DNA of 64,000 bases from an uncultured Brachybacterium sp. (GCF_947500705.1 NZ_CANMSY010000002.1:558001-622000); one strand, 5' to 3'; shown: positions 26,587 through 34,289, counted from the first letter of the stretch. Numbers and translations are program-made. Notes: a model not told the origin generated them from the letters alone.

Positions 26587-27525
26587 TCAATCCGACTTCG
26601 GGCCCACCACGCCCAGCAGCACTCCGAGGGAGGTCCTCTCCCCCGCGCTCCGTCGCCGCAGCACGCCGCTGCCCAGGGCGTAGGGCACCAGCATCACGAA
26701 GCCGACGGCGCTGAGCAGCAGGATCGCGACCACGATCGAGCCGTCGTCGTCGGACCCTTCGGCGCCGGTGCGGGCCACCAGCAGGGCGGCGGCGATGTTG
26801 CGCTGGCTGGTGAGGATCGCGGGGCCGTCGCGCACCGTCAGGCTGTCCCCGGCGAGGTCTCCGGCGATGCGGCCGGCGACGAAGGCGAGCGCCACGAGAC
26901 CGACCGCGACCAGCAGCACCGGGGAGAGCACCAGGTCCAGCACCAGGCCGGTGTTCGCCCCGAAGCCGGAGAGGAACATCAGCACCGCGGAGACCGCCGC
27001 GACGCTGCCGGCGATGCGGGCGAGCAGGTCGGCCTGCCCCGGCCAGACGGCGGCGAGCACGATGCCCGCGATCATCGGGGAGAGCATGGTGCCGAGCAGC
27101 AGCCGCGCCACCGCCCAGCCGTTCACGGTCACGTCCTGGAGAAGGAAGGGCACCACCAGCGGCATGAACAGGATCGAGCCGAGCAGCAGCACCGCCATCG
27201 GACCGGCGGTCTCGCCGTAGGGGATGCGGGCCATCGCACCGAGCTGCAGCACGAAGGGTGCTCCCGCGGCGCACAGAGCGATGATGAAGCCCTCCCCGGT
27301 CTGGTGCGGGAGCATATCGCTGAGCAGCCAGATCAGCAGTGTGCCCACGGCCGGGACCACCACGAAGTTCACGCCGAGCACCGCGAAGACCGTGCGGCGG
27401 TCCCGCAGCTGCCTGCGGAAGGCGCCGAGCGGGGTGCGCAGCCCCATCGAGAGCATCGAGGCGATCGCGAAGATCGGCACGCTGATCTGGATCAGCAGGC
27501 CGAACAGGGATTCGATCGTATGCAC
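26587..27525 (-). CDS. BASS-family transporter (bile acid:sodium symporter-like)
   Basis: 312 residues, about nine or ten hydrophobic helices. CAAGAPFVLQLGAMA near residue 85 and LTSQRNIAAALLVA near residue 245 are the two crossover motifs of the fold. The sequence is clearly different from the plus-strand BASS protein at 23641, so this is not a recent duplication. Two adjacent GTG codons can start it. I prefer GTG 27525 because it lies exactly six bases after a TAACCT box; GTG 27528 adds one residue. Substrate unknown. Confidence 0.82.
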   Translation of the reverse strand: MHTIESLFGLLIQISVPIFAIASMLSMGLRTPLGAFRRQLRDRRTVFAVLGVNFVVVPAVGTLLIWLLSDMLPHQTGEGFIIALCAAGAPFVLQLGAMARIPYGETAGPMAVLLLGSILFMPLVVPFLLQDVTVNGWAVARLLLGTMLSPMIAGIVLAAVWPGQADLLARIAGSVAAVSAVLMFLSGFGANTGLVLDLVLSPVLLVAVGLVALAFVAGRIAGDLAGDSLTVRDGPAILTSQRNIAAALLVARTGAEGSDDDGSIVVAILLLSAVGFVMLVPYALGSGVLRRRSAGERTSLGVLLGVVGPKSD

Positions 27526-27531
27526 CACGGC

Positions 27532-27537
27532 AGGTTA
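27532..27537 (-). promoter_or_regulatory. -10 box TAACCT, leaderless promoter deciding the start
   Basis: TAACCT on the minus strand is six bases before the second of two tandem GTG codons and only three before the first. The usual spacing favours GTG 27525. Confidence 0.4.
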
Positions 27538-27558
27538 CGCGAGCCGACCGGGCAGTCG

Positions 27559-28194
27559 TCAGATCCACCCGTTGTCGGATGCGCTCCTCACGGCCTCGGC
27601 CCGGTTGCCGACCCCGAGCTTCCCGATCACGGCGGAGAGGTGGTTGCGCACGGTGCCCTCGGAGAGGAAGAGGGTCTGCGCGATCGACGCGGTGGTGCCG
27701 CCGGCGGCCACGGCCTGCAGCACCTCGGTCTCCTTCGCGGTCAGCGGGCTCGCGCCGACGGCGAGGGACTGCGCGGCGAGCTCGGGGTCGACCACCCGCA
27801 GACCCTGGTGCACGCGGCGCACCGCGTCGACGAGCTGCTCGACGGGCGTGTCCTTGACCATGAAGCCGTGCGCACCGGCCTCCATGGTGCGGCGCAGGTA
27901 GCCGGCGCGCCCGAAGGTGGTCAGCACGATGATCCGAGGTGCCCCGTCACTCCCCCGCAGAGCCTCGGCGACCTCGATCCCGTCCGCCGGCCCCACGGCA
28001 CCCTCGGCCGTGGTGCCGGCCGGCATCTGCACGTCCAGCAGCAGCACATCGGGGCGGTGCTCGGCCACCGCGGCGAGGGCGCCTGCCCCGTCGGCCGCCT
28101 CCCCCACGACCTCGAGGTCTCTCTCCAGGCGCAGCAGCGCGACCAGGCCCGAGCGCAGGATCGCCTGGTCGTCGGCGACCACCAGGCGGATCAT
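27559..28194 (-). CDS. NarL/FixJ-type response regulator
   Basis: 211 residues. The receiver domain has the acidic pair Asp8-Asp9, phospho-acceptor Asp54 (LLLDVQMP) and Lys in VKDTP. A 13-residue Gly/Ala/Thr insert (PAGTTAEGAVGPADG) follows the phosphorylation site. The C-terminal LuxR helix-turn-helix contains LTAKETEVLQAVAAGGTTASIAQTLFLSEGTVRNHL. The start overlaps the kinase stop by ATGA (28191-28194). Last gene of a four-gene operon with an ABC-2 transporter and histidine kinase. It likely regulates that operon through the GTCATGAC array at 31115-31145 (inference). Confidence 0.93.
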   Translation of the reverse strand: MIRLVVADDQAILRSGLVALLRLERDLEVVGEAADGAGALAAVAEHRPDVLLLDVQMPAGTTAEGAVGPADGIEVAEALRGSDGAPRIIVLTTFGRAGYLRRTMEAGAHGFMVKDTPVEQLVDAVRRVHQGLRVVDPELAAQSLAVGASPLTAKETEVLQAVAAGGTTASIAQTLFLSEGTVRNHLSAVIGKLGVGNRAEAVRSASDNGWI

Positions 28195-29351
28195 GCGCTC
28201 GCTCCCATCCGGGCGGTGAGGCGGGTGCCGGTCTCGCTCGAGTCCACCTCGAGCTGCCCGCCGGCGAGCGCCACGCGGGCCTCGAGGCCACGCAGGCCGG
28301 AGCGGTCCGCACCCTGGGGGATGCCGACGCCGTCGTCCTCGACGCTCACGGAGTCCGGATCGACGGTGATCTCGGCGCGGGTGGCGCGGGAGTGGCGCAC
28401 GATGTTGGTGACTCCTTCGCGGATCACGTAGCCGAACAGCTCGGCGAGGTCGTCGTGCAGCGGCGGCAGGGCGGTGGGGACCTCGGCCTGGATCCCGACG
28501 GTGGTGAGCACGGTGCGGGCGGAGGCGATCTCGGTCGCGGCGCGCACGTGCTGCATGCCGGAGGCGGTCGCGCGGACGTCCGAGAGCGCCTGGCGCACGG
28601 TCTGCTCGATGTGCACGAGCTGCTCGCGGGCGGCCTCGGGATCGGAGTCCAGGAGCCGGCGGGCGAGCTGCGCGGAGATGGTGAGCGAGGTCAGCGAGTG
28701 GCCGAGGAGGTCGTGCAGGTCGCGTCCGATGCGCTCGCGCTCCGCGGCGACCGCCAGCACGGCGTTGCGGTGCTGGGCGGCCTCGAGCTGCTCCTGGAGC
28801 ACCTGCTGGCGCACCCCGTAGCCGATGCCCCACGCCATCACGGTGCCCATGACGGCGAGGCCGGCGGCGATCGGCACCGCGAACACGAAGGCGAGCACCA
28901 CCACGGTGAGGCTCATCAGCAGCATGCTCGGCACCGCCCACCTCCAGGGCAACAGCAGCACATGGGTCATGGCCTGGAACATCACCATGAACAGGACGTT
29001 CGCCCCGAGCGCCGGGATCAGGAGCAGCAACAGTGCGGTGCATACCGCGAACCAGGCCAGGCGCACGCGCTGAGGGTAGAGCCCGATGCCGGTGGCGTAG
29101 GCGAACAGCAGCGCGTAGAGCGGCAGCACCAGGGTGACCACGAGCGCGGCGGGGCCCGGGTCCTGGATCCAGGCGATCGTGATCGGGATCAGGATGAACA
29201 GCACCGGCGGGATCGCGAAGGCGAGGCCGCCGGACTCGACGGCGGCACGGTGGATCGCGCGCGGTGTGAGGGGCCGGGCGTCGGCCTCCTCCTCGGAGCC
29301 GCGTGCCCACGCCCCCCACGTCGTCGTGTCGGTGGTTCCCATGGCGCTCAT
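28191..29351 (-). CDS. Membrane sensor histidine kinase (HisKA_3 type)
   Basis: 386 residues. A hydrophilic N-terminus of ~40 residues is followed by five or six membrane helices (~43-185) with short loops and no large external sensor domain. The HisKA_3 motif ERERIGRDLHDLLGHS gives phospho-His213. The ATPase domain has EGVTNIVRHS and EDDGVGI. Kinases with such compact membrane sensors often detect cell-envelope stress or compounds handled by their partner ABC transporter. A second ATG three codons in (29342) is an alternative start. The upstream ABC permease ends 4 bp away, and the regulator gene overlaps by ATGA. Confidence 0.92.
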   Translation of the reverse strand: MSAMGTTDTTTWGAWARGSEEEADARPLTPRAIHRAAVESGGLAFAIPPVLFILIPITIAWIQDPGPAALVVTLVLPLYALLFAYATGIGLYPQRVRLAWFAVCTALLLLLIPALGANVLFMVMFQAMTHVLLLPWRWAVPSMLLMSLTVVVLAFVFAVPIAAGLAVMGTVMAWGIGYGVRQQVLQEQLEAAQHRNAVLAVAAERERIGRDLHDLLGHSLTSLTISAQLARRLLDSDPEAAREQLVHIEQTVRQALSDVRATASGMQHVRAATEIASARTVLTTVGIQAEVPTALPPLHDDLAELFGYVIREGVTNIVRHSRATRAEITVDPDSVSVEDDGVGIPQGADRSGLRGLEARVALAGGQLEVDSSETGTRLTARMGASA

Positions 29352-29355
29352 TGTG

Positions 29356-30153
29356 TCAGCGACGCTTCAGGCCCACCGCGCGGCGCAGGCTGAACGCGCA
29401 CAGCCCGCCGAGCACCACGGTCCAGGCACCGATCACGAGCAGGCCGGTCACGGGCAGCTCCCCGTCGTACATCGACCACTGCCCGAGCTGCGAGATCCAG
29501 TAGGTGGGCATGGCCTGCCCGACCTGCTGCATCCAGCTCGGGAACATCTCCAGCGGCATCCACAGCCCGCCGAAGATCGCCATCGCCATCATGGTCACCA
29601 CGCCTCCCGCCATGGCGGCGCCGCCCTTGAGGACCATGCCCAGCACGATCCCGATGAGGATGGTGGGCAGCAGCCCCAGCCAGAGCACCACGACGGTGGT
29701 GAGGAACGGGCCGGCGCCCACCTCGACGCCGGTCGCGAGGCCCACCACTCCCACCGCGACCAGCGCGGGGAGGATCACGGCGCTCGCCGCCATCACCGAG
29801 CCGACGAGGAACGAGCGGGGGGACAGCCCCGCGACGATCAGCTGCCGCAGGAAGCCGTTGCGCTGGTCCTCCTGGATCTGGGTGCCGGCCGTGACGGCGG
29901 CGCCGAGCCCGCCGTAGGCGGCCATGTTGACCATGATCATGCCGCGGGCCTGCCCGTCGGCGGCCTCGCCGAACATCATCCCGAACAGCAGGTACATCCC
30001 CACCGGCAGGGCGATCGTGAACACCATGAACATGACGTTGGTGACCGTCATCCGCGTGGTGTGCAGCGCGTAGCGCACGGTGCGGGTCGCGGCCGACGGG
30101 GCGGCGGTGGTGCGGGCGGTGGCAGCGGTGGTGGTGGCAGCGGTGGTGGTCAT
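29356..30153 (-). CDS. ABC-2 type transporter permease
   Basis: 265 residues, six membrane helices with the ABC-2 layout. The EDQRNGFLRQLIVAGLSPRSFL segment is the cytosolic coupling helix. WMPLEMFPSWMQQVGQAMPTYW is the conserved region before the last helices. The first 19 residues are almost only Thr and Ala, encoded by runs of ACC and GCC triplets, an unusual low-complexity leader. The start overlaps the ATPase stop by ATGA (30150-30153). With the ATPase it forms an exporter of DrrAB type. The substrate could be an antibiotic, lipid or lantibiotic. Confidence 0.9.
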   Translation of the reverse strand: MTTTAATTTAATARTTAAPSAATRTVRYALHTTRMTVTNVMFMVFTIALPVGMYLLFGMMFGEAADGQARGMIMVNMAAYGGLGAAVTAGTQIQEDQRNGFLRQLIVAGLSPRSFLVGSVMAASAVILPALVAVGVVGLATGVEVGAGPFLTTVVVLWLGLLPTILIGIVLGMVLKGGAAMAGGVVTMMAMAIFGGLWMPLEMFPSWMQQVGQAMPTYWISQLGQWSMYDGELPVTGLLVIGAWTVVLGGLCAFSLRRAVGLKRR

Positions 30154-31070
30154 CGTGCGTCTCCTTCGTGGTCGGTGATGCGCAGGAAGGCCTCCTCGAG
30201 CCCGGGCGCGGAGACCAGGACCTCGTGGACGGCGGCGGCGAGCTCCCCGGTGAACAGCGCGGCGAGCGCGGCATCGGAGTCGGAGCAGAGGGCGCGCACG
30301 CGGCGCGGGTCCGTCTCGTCGGCCGCAGCGCTCTCGACGCCGGGCAGCCCGGCGATCTGCTCCGGGGACGCGCCGCGCAGGGTGATCACGCGCCCGGCGA
30401 CGACGGCGCTGATCTCGGGGCCGGTGCCGTCGGCGACCACGCGGCCGCGGTCCATGACGATCACGCGAGCCGCCTCGCGCTCGGCCTCATCGAGATGGTG
30501 GGTGGCGAAGACGACGGTGCGGCCGGTGGCGGCGACCTCTCGCATCTGGTCCCAGAAGGCGCGGCGGGCACCGACGTCCATGCCGACGGTCGGCTCGTCC
30601 AGCAGCAGCACCTGGGGGTCTCCGAGCAGCGCGATCGCGAAGCGGACCCGCTGCGCCTGGCCGCCGGACAGCGCCCCCATCTTGCGCCCCACCAGGTCTT
30701 CGATGTCGGCCTGGGCGATCACGTCGGCCAGCGGCATGGGGTGGGCCTGCAGGGAGTGGAGCATCCGCAGCATCGAGCGGACGCTCTGGTCCGGCAGCAG
30801 CGCCCCGGCCTGGAGCATGGTGCCGATCAGTCCGGTGCGGGTGGCGGTCACGGGGTCGGTGCCGAGCACGCTCACGGCGCCGGTGTCGGGCGTGGCGAGC
30901 CCGACCATCATCTCCATCGCGGTGGATTTGCCGGCGCCGTTGGGGCCCAGCAGCGCCACGATCTCGCCGGGGCGGATCTCGAGGTCGAGGCCGTCGAGGG
31001 CGCGCACCGCTCCGTAGTGCTTGCTGAGCCCGCGCAGGCTGATCGCGGCGGTGGTGGTGGTCGTGGTCAT
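30150..31070 (-). CDS. ABC transporter ATP-binding protein (DrrA-like)
   Basis: 306 residues. Walker A GPNGAGKST at 42-50, signature LSGGQAQR, Walker B LLLDEPT and H-loop ATHHLDEAE are all present. Residues ~225-300 form the extra C-terminal domain typical of DrrA-type drug-export ATPases. The protein starts MTTTTTTAA, another Thr run. It is first in the operon ATPase-permease-kinase-regulator. An AAGTCT box (minus strand, 31077-31082) six bases before the ATG may be the -10. The GTCATGAC array lies 45-75 bp upstream of the start, a usual place for an activator. Confidence 0.92.
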   Translation of the reverse strand: MTTTTTTAAISLRGLSKHYGAVRALDGLDLEIRPGEIVALLGPNGAGKSTAMEMMVGLATPDTGAVSVLGTDPVTATRTGLIGTMLQAGALLPDQSVRSMLRMLHSLQAHPMPLADVIAQADIEDLVGRKMGALSGGQAQRVRFAIALLGDPQVLLLDEPTVGMDVGARRAFWDQMREVAATGRTVVFATHHLDEAEREAARVIVMDRGRVVADGTGPEISAVVAGRVITLRGASPEQIAGLPGVESAAADETDPRRVRALCSDSDAALAALFTGELAAAVHEVLVSAPGLEEAFLRITDHEGDAR

Positions 31071-31114
31071 GGCCCCAGACTTCCGCGACGGCGGCCCTCG
31101 CCCCAGTCCCCGCG

Positions 31115-31145
31115 GTCATGACCGGGTCATGACAGTCGTCATGGC
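31115..31145. promoter_or_regulatory. Phased GTCATGAC operator array
   Basis: The 8-bp palindrome GTCATGAC occurs at 31115-31122 and 31126-31133. A 7/8 match (GTCATGGC) lies at 31138-31145. Centre spacing is 11 and 12 bp, about one helical turn, so sites face the same side of the DNA. The array lies between the ABC/two-component operon and the divergent amidohydrolase and overlaps the latter's -35 region. A response-regulator binding site is the likely function. Confidence 0.6.
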
Positions 31146-31155
31146 TTCGTGCGGC

Positions 31156-31161
31156 TAGTCT
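31156..31161 (+). promoter_or_regulatory. -10 box TAGTCT, leaderless amidohydrolase promoter
   Basis: TAGTCT ends six bases before GTG 31168. The GTCATGAC array overlaps the expected -35, suggesting repression of this gene when the array is bound. Confidence 0.45.
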
Positions 31162-31167
31162 GGATCG

Positions 31168-32685
31168 GTGCTGATCAGACAGGTGCGGCCGTATGACGCC
31201 GCCACGGGTGGGGCGCCGGCCCGCCCGGTGGACCTGCGGCTCCGCGACGGCGTGATCACCGAGCTCGCCGTCGGCCTCCGTGCCGCTCCCGGCGAGGAGA
31301 TCCTCGAGGGTGCCGGCGCGCTCGCGATCCCGGGGCTCTGGGACCAGCACGTCCACTCCGGGCAGCTCGCTCAGGCCCATGCCCGCCTGGACACCTCCGG
31401 GGCGGGCAGCGTGGGCGTGATCCTCGAGCTGGTGCGCGCCGAGCTCGGGGTGCGTCGTGAATCCGCCGTCGATTCCACGATGGCGCTGATCGGTTTCGGT
31501 CACCGCCTGGTGGACTTCGCCGTGCGGCCGACGGTGCCGGCGCTCGACGAGGCGACCGACGCGGTGCCCACGGTGCTGATCGGCGGCGATGCGCATCACG
31601 CCTGGCTGAACTCCGCCGCACTGCGCGCCCTGGGCCTGCCCCCGCGCGACGGGATCGTCGCGGAGGAGGAATGGTTCGCGCTCGCCCCGCGCCTGCCTGA
31701 GCTGCCCGGAGTCGCCGCTGCGGTGGCCACCGGTGCGGCGATGCTGCAGCGCCAGGCCCTGCAGCGCGGAGTGGTGGGGCTGACGGACATGGAGTGGGGC
31801 CGACCCTGGGAGGAGTGGCCGCACCGCACCCCCCGTATGCGGATCCGCACCGCGGTCTATCCCGAGGAGCTCGCCGCGGCGCCGGGCCCGACGGGTCTGG
31901 TGCTCGACGAGCGGGGCCTGGTGTCCATGGGCCCGCTCAAGGTGATCGTGGACGGCGCCCTCGGCTCCCACTCCGCCTACACCCGCGATGCCTACACCGA
32001 CGGCCACGGCTATGCGGGTCACGGCGTCCTCAGCGTCGGCCCCGAGGCCCTGCGCGATGCGCTGCGCCGGGCGAAGTCCCAGGGCCTCACCGCCGCGGTC
32101 CACGCGATCGGCGATGCCGCCGCACAGGTCGCGCTCGCGGCGATCCGGGCCGTCGGCGGCGAGGGCGCTCGGATCGAGCACGCCCAGATGCTCACGGACG
32201 ACGACATCGACGCGATGGCCGCGCTCGGCGTCACCGCCTCCGTCCAGCCTGCCCATCTGCTGGACGACCGCGATGCGACCGACACGATCTGGCCCGGCCA
32301 CGGCACCCAGGCCTTCCGGCTGCGGGACCTGCTCACCGCCGGGGTGCCGCTCGCGCTGGGCTCCGACGCCCCGGTCGCCCCGCTGGATCCGTGGCTGGCG
32401 ATGGCCGCGGCCGTGCACCGCAGCGCCGACGCGCGCCCGGGCTGGCATCCCGAGCAGCAGCTCCAGCCGCGCGAGGCCCTCGCCGCCTCGACCGACGGGA
32501 TCACGGCCCTGCAGGTGGGCGGCCCGGGCGATGTGGTGCTGCTCGAGGACTCCCCCTTCGTCGACGTCCCGTTCGGCGCCGACGGGTTGCTGGTCGACGC
32601 CGCGGCCCGAGAGGCGGCGCACCGCCTGCGGGAGACCTCGGTGCTCGCGACGACCGTGGCCGGACGCCTCGAGTCGATGCGGTGA
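31168..32685 (+). CDS. Amidohydrolase family protein (YtcJ/amidohydrolase-3 type)
   Basis: 505 residues. The metal-binding motif HVHSG follows GLWDQ near residue 58. VHAIGD (~310), IEHAQML (~335) and LGSDAPV (~395) supply the remaining metal and catalytic residues, and a conserved GALGSHSA loop is present. Family members hydrolyse amide or amine bonds in varied, mostly unknown substrates. It starts at GTG 31168, leaderless by position. Divergent from the ABC/two-component operon and sharing its operator region. Convergent with vapC one base away. Confidence 0.88.
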   Translation: MLIRQVRPYDAATGGAPARPVDLRLRDGVITELAVGLRAAPGEEILEGAGALAIPGLWDQHVHSGQLAQAHARLDTSGAGSVGVILELVRAELGVRRESAVDSTMALIGFGHRLVDFAVRPTVPALDEATDAVPTVLIGGDAHHAWLNSAALRALGLPPRDGIVAEEEWFALAPRLPELPGVAAAVATGAAMLQRQALQRGVVGLTDMEWGRPWEEWPHRTPRMRIRTAVYPEELAAAPGPTGLVLDERGLVSMGPLKVIVDGALGSHSAYTRDAYTDGHGYAGHGVLSVGPEALRDALRRAKSQGLTAAVHAIGDAAAQVALAAIRAVGGEGARIEHAQMLTDDDIDAMAALGVTASVQPAHLLDDRDATDTIWPGHGTQAFRLRDLLTAGVPLALGSDAPVAPLDPWLAMAAAVHRSADARPGWHPEQQLQPREALAASTDGITALQVGGPGDVVLLEDSPFVDVPFGADGLLVDAAAREAAHRLRETSVLATTVAGRLESMR

Positions 32686-32686
32686 G

Positions 32687-33085
32687 TCAGACCGGCACCA
32701 CGGTGCTCTGCGGGAAGGCGCGCGCGAGCCGACGGTCGAGCGTCAGGACCCTGATCTGGTCCGCAGCGTCCGAGAGCGAGTGCCCGAGCGCGAGATAGAT
32801 GGCGTCGTAGGCAGTGGCGTTGTCCCGCAGTGACCATGCGAGGCGCAGCAGCGGCCGTTCGGGATACCAGGCGATGCCCAGCGATTCGAGATCCTCGAGC
32901 ACCTCTCGTGCCCTGGCCTCCTCGAGCTGTGCGCTGCGCACCCATCCGCGCAGGACGCTCAGCAGTTCGACTGCCATCAGCTCGGGGGCGGCGAGCTCGT
33001 GCCCGTCGATCTCGCGGAGGATGCCGTCTACCGCAGGCTGTCGGAGCAGGAGCGCCGCCGCGGCCGAGGCATCCAGGACGATCAC
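32687..33085 (-). CDS. vapC: VapC-type PIN-domain toxin
   Basis: 132 residues. PIN ribonuclease acidic residues are visible: Asp5 in IVLDASA, Glu in LMAVELL, Asp in AYDAIYLAL and Asp in TLDRRL. Such toxins cleave RNA and stop growth when free of antitoxin. The gene overlaps vapB by ATGA (32 codons of context are normal), so toxin translation is coupled to antitoxin translation. The stop is one base from the convergent amidohydrolase stop. Confidence 0.9.
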   Translation of the reverse strand: MIVLDASAAAALLLRQPAVDGILREIDGHELAAPELMAVELLSVLRGWVRSAQLEEARAREVLEDLESLGIAWYPERPLLRLAWSLRDNATAYDAIYLALGHSLSDAADQIRVLTLDRRLARAFPQSTVVPV

Positions 33086-33315
33086 CCGCCGATCCGCTCG
33101 GCGCGTGCCCGCTCGAGCTCCTCGACCGGATCGGTGAGCACGGGCGCCGACCGCGCGGAGATGCGCGCAAGCACCTCGTCCCGCGAGGGCCGAGCCGCAA
33201 TCCGGTCCAGCTCACCGCGGAGGTACTCGCTCAGCGAGAGCCCCTGGAGCGCGGCACGCCGTTTCAGGATGGCTGCGGTCTCCGGTCGGACGTCGCGGAT
33301 CTGCACTGTGCTCAT
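33082..33315 (-). CDS. vapB: VapB/FitA-type antitoxin
   Basis: 77 residues from ATG 33315. Residues 4-36 (VQIRDVRPE, LSLSEYLRGEL) form a ribbon-helix-helix DNA-binding domain of the FitA type. The C-terminal half, with RSAPVLTDP, is likely the disordered toxin-neutralising tail. ATG 33315 is preferred to the longer frame at 33348 because a TATGAT -10 box sits seven bases upstream and homologs begin at this Met. The longer start would lie inside the operator. Overlaps vapC by ATGA. Confidence 0.9.
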   Translation of the reverse strand: MSTVQIRDVRPETAAILKRRAALQGLSLSEYLRGELDRIAARPSRDEVLARISARSAPVLTDPVEELERARAERIGG

Positions 33316-33322
33316 GGCACAG

Positions 33323-33351
33323 ATCATAGGTGTGCATGCATGTTGCATGCA
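33323..33351 (-). promoter_or_regulatory. vapBC promoter with double TGCATGCA operator
   Basis: TATGAT (complement of 33323-33328) is seven bases before the vapB ATG. Directly upstream lie two perfect copies of the 8-bp palindrome TGCATGCA (33333-33340 and 33344-33351), separated by TGT. They cover the spacer and -35 region, as expected for autorepression by the VapB-VapC complex. Confidence 0.65.
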
Positions 33352-33434
33352 AAGGGTCTGGGCGGCGCCCTCCCCTGATGACCTGGATCGGCTTGCGAGG
33401 AGCGCTGCTGGCAGGGATGCCCGACCCGCTCGCC

Positions 33435-33803
33435 TCAGCCCCGACGCGCCACGTGCACAGCCTGGGCGATGAGCAGTCCCTGCAGCGGCAACCGCCCGAC
33501 AGCGATCGCCCGCTTCCCCGGCCGGGCCCTGCGCCAGTCGATGGCCATCTGCACATTCGCCGGGAACACCGCCACGAACAGCACCGCCGCGGCGATCCCG
33601 CCCAGGCGCCGAGTGCGCGGGACGGCGAGCAGCCCGGCCACCCCGAGCTCCGCGACACCGGAGGCATAGGTGAAGTTCCGCGCCCGGCCGGGCAGAGCCC
33701 GCGGGACGATCGTGTCGAAGGGCTCGGGTCTGACGAAGTGCATGGTCCCCGCCCCTCCGAGCAGGGCGGCAAGAAATCCGGTGGTCTTCCGCGCGTGGGT
33801 CAT
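33435..33803 (-). CDS. Small DoxX-like membrane protein
   Basis: 122 residues with four hydrophobic segments. The MHFVRPEPFDTIVPRALP stretch after the first helix and ASGVAELGVAGLLA are typical of DoxX-like proteins, small quinone- or oxidoreductase-associated membrane proteins of poorly known role. The ATG lies seven bases after a TAGGAT box and GGGGA, so it may be leaderless. Single-gene unit, 60 bp downstream of a small lipoprotein gene. Confidence 0.85.
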   Translation of the reverse strand: MTHARKTTGFLAALLGGAGTMHFVRPEPFDTIVPRALPGRARNFTYASGVAELGVAGLLAVPRTRRLGGIAAAVLFVAVFPANVQMAIDWRRARPGKRAIAVGRLPLQGLLIAQAVHVARRG

Positions 33804-33810
33804 TCCCCGG

Positions 33811-33816
33811 ATCCTA
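33811..33816 (-). promoter_or_regulatory. -10 box TAGGAT, DoxX-like gene promoter
   Basis: TAGGAT on the minus strand ends seven bases before ATG 33803. Confidence 0.4.
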
Positions 33817-33862
33817 CGGTGGGCAGCACACAGAACTCACCGGTTCGGCAGGCAGCAGGTCC

Positions 33863-34042
33863 TCAGAGGTGGCCATCGGCATCGGGATGACGGTCACCCC
33901 GAGGAGGCGGCTCCTCCTCAGCCTCCTCCCCTCCCTCCGGATCGCACCCCGCCAGCCCCGCCAGCCCCAGCGACACCAGCACCGCTCCGGTCCGCACCAG
34001 GCAACGGCGGGACGGGCGGCTCGAAGATCGCGCGGGGGGCAT
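33863..34042 (-). CDS. Small predicted lipoprotein, 59 residues
   Basis: ATG 34042 opens a 59-codon frame ending TGA at 33863. It begins with a basic region (RSSSRPSRRCLVR), then a hydrophobic core (GAVLVSLGLAGLAGC). The lipobox LAGC has the acceptor Cys33, followed by an acidic, Pro-rich mature part of 26 residues (DPEGGEEAEEEPPP...). The frame has an in-frame stop four codons upstream and no other start. There is no strong Shine-Dalgarno. The signal-peptide organisation and shift to an acidic tail argue for a real gene. No function can be assigned. Confidence 0.55.
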   Translation of the reverse strand: MPPARSSSRPSRRCLVRTGAVLVSLGLAGLAGCDPEGGEEAEEEPPPRGDRHPDADGHL

Positions 34043-34183
34043 GCCCGCATCAGATCACGCTCTGCGCAGACTCCCGGAAGTTGTCCCCAATCCCCAGCTC
34101 AGGCAGCAGGTGCACCGGCGTCGAGTATTCACTCGCGCCTCATGACAGTCCCGTCGTACGCTGTGCCCGGTTCCGTGTGGAGC

Positions 34184-34283
34184 CCTGAGGGAAGGAGGAG
34201 CTGATGGTTGTCACCGCGCTGACCCCTGCAGTCCTCCCTTCCGCACCGACCTGCTGAGCAGCTCGCAGGTCCTCCCTCAGGAG
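34184..34283 (+). promoter_or_regulatory. Structured leader of RIO kinase gene
   Basis: CCTGAGGGA (34184-34192) is perfectly complementary to TCCCTCAGG (34273-34281), whose 3' end overlaps the AGGAG ribosome site (34279-34283) of the kinase gene. The adjacent GGAGGA (34194-34199), the ribosome site of a 17-codon ORF, can also pair with TCCTCC at 34232-34237 or 34270-34275. Mutually exclusive structures that expose or hide the two ribosome sites are possible. RNA function is inferred. Confidence 0.45.
34204..34257 (+). CDS. Possible 17-residue leader peptide
   Basis: ATG 34204 with an excellent AAGGAGGA ribosome site four nt upstream opens a 17-codon frame, MVVTALTPAVLPSAPTC, ending TGA 34255-34257, 32 bp before the RIO kinase ATG. 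Translation would melt the leader segments that can pair around the kinase ribosome site. No run of a single amino acid is present, so classic amino-acid attenuation is unlikely. Confidence 0.45.
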   Translation: MVVTALTPAVLPSAPTC

Positions 34284-34289
34284 ACCCCT

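Noticed and set aside
24796-28431. A 1211-codon plus-strand open frame
   Set aside because: It is antisense to the ABC exporter, BASS transporter and two-component genes, rich in His/Gln/Arg/Gly, without domains. Long antisense frames are normal in high-GC coding DNA.
33814-34050. A 78-codon minus-strand frame with many Cys and Trp
   Set aside because: It overlaps the better-supported lipoprotein frame and has composition unlike a real protein.
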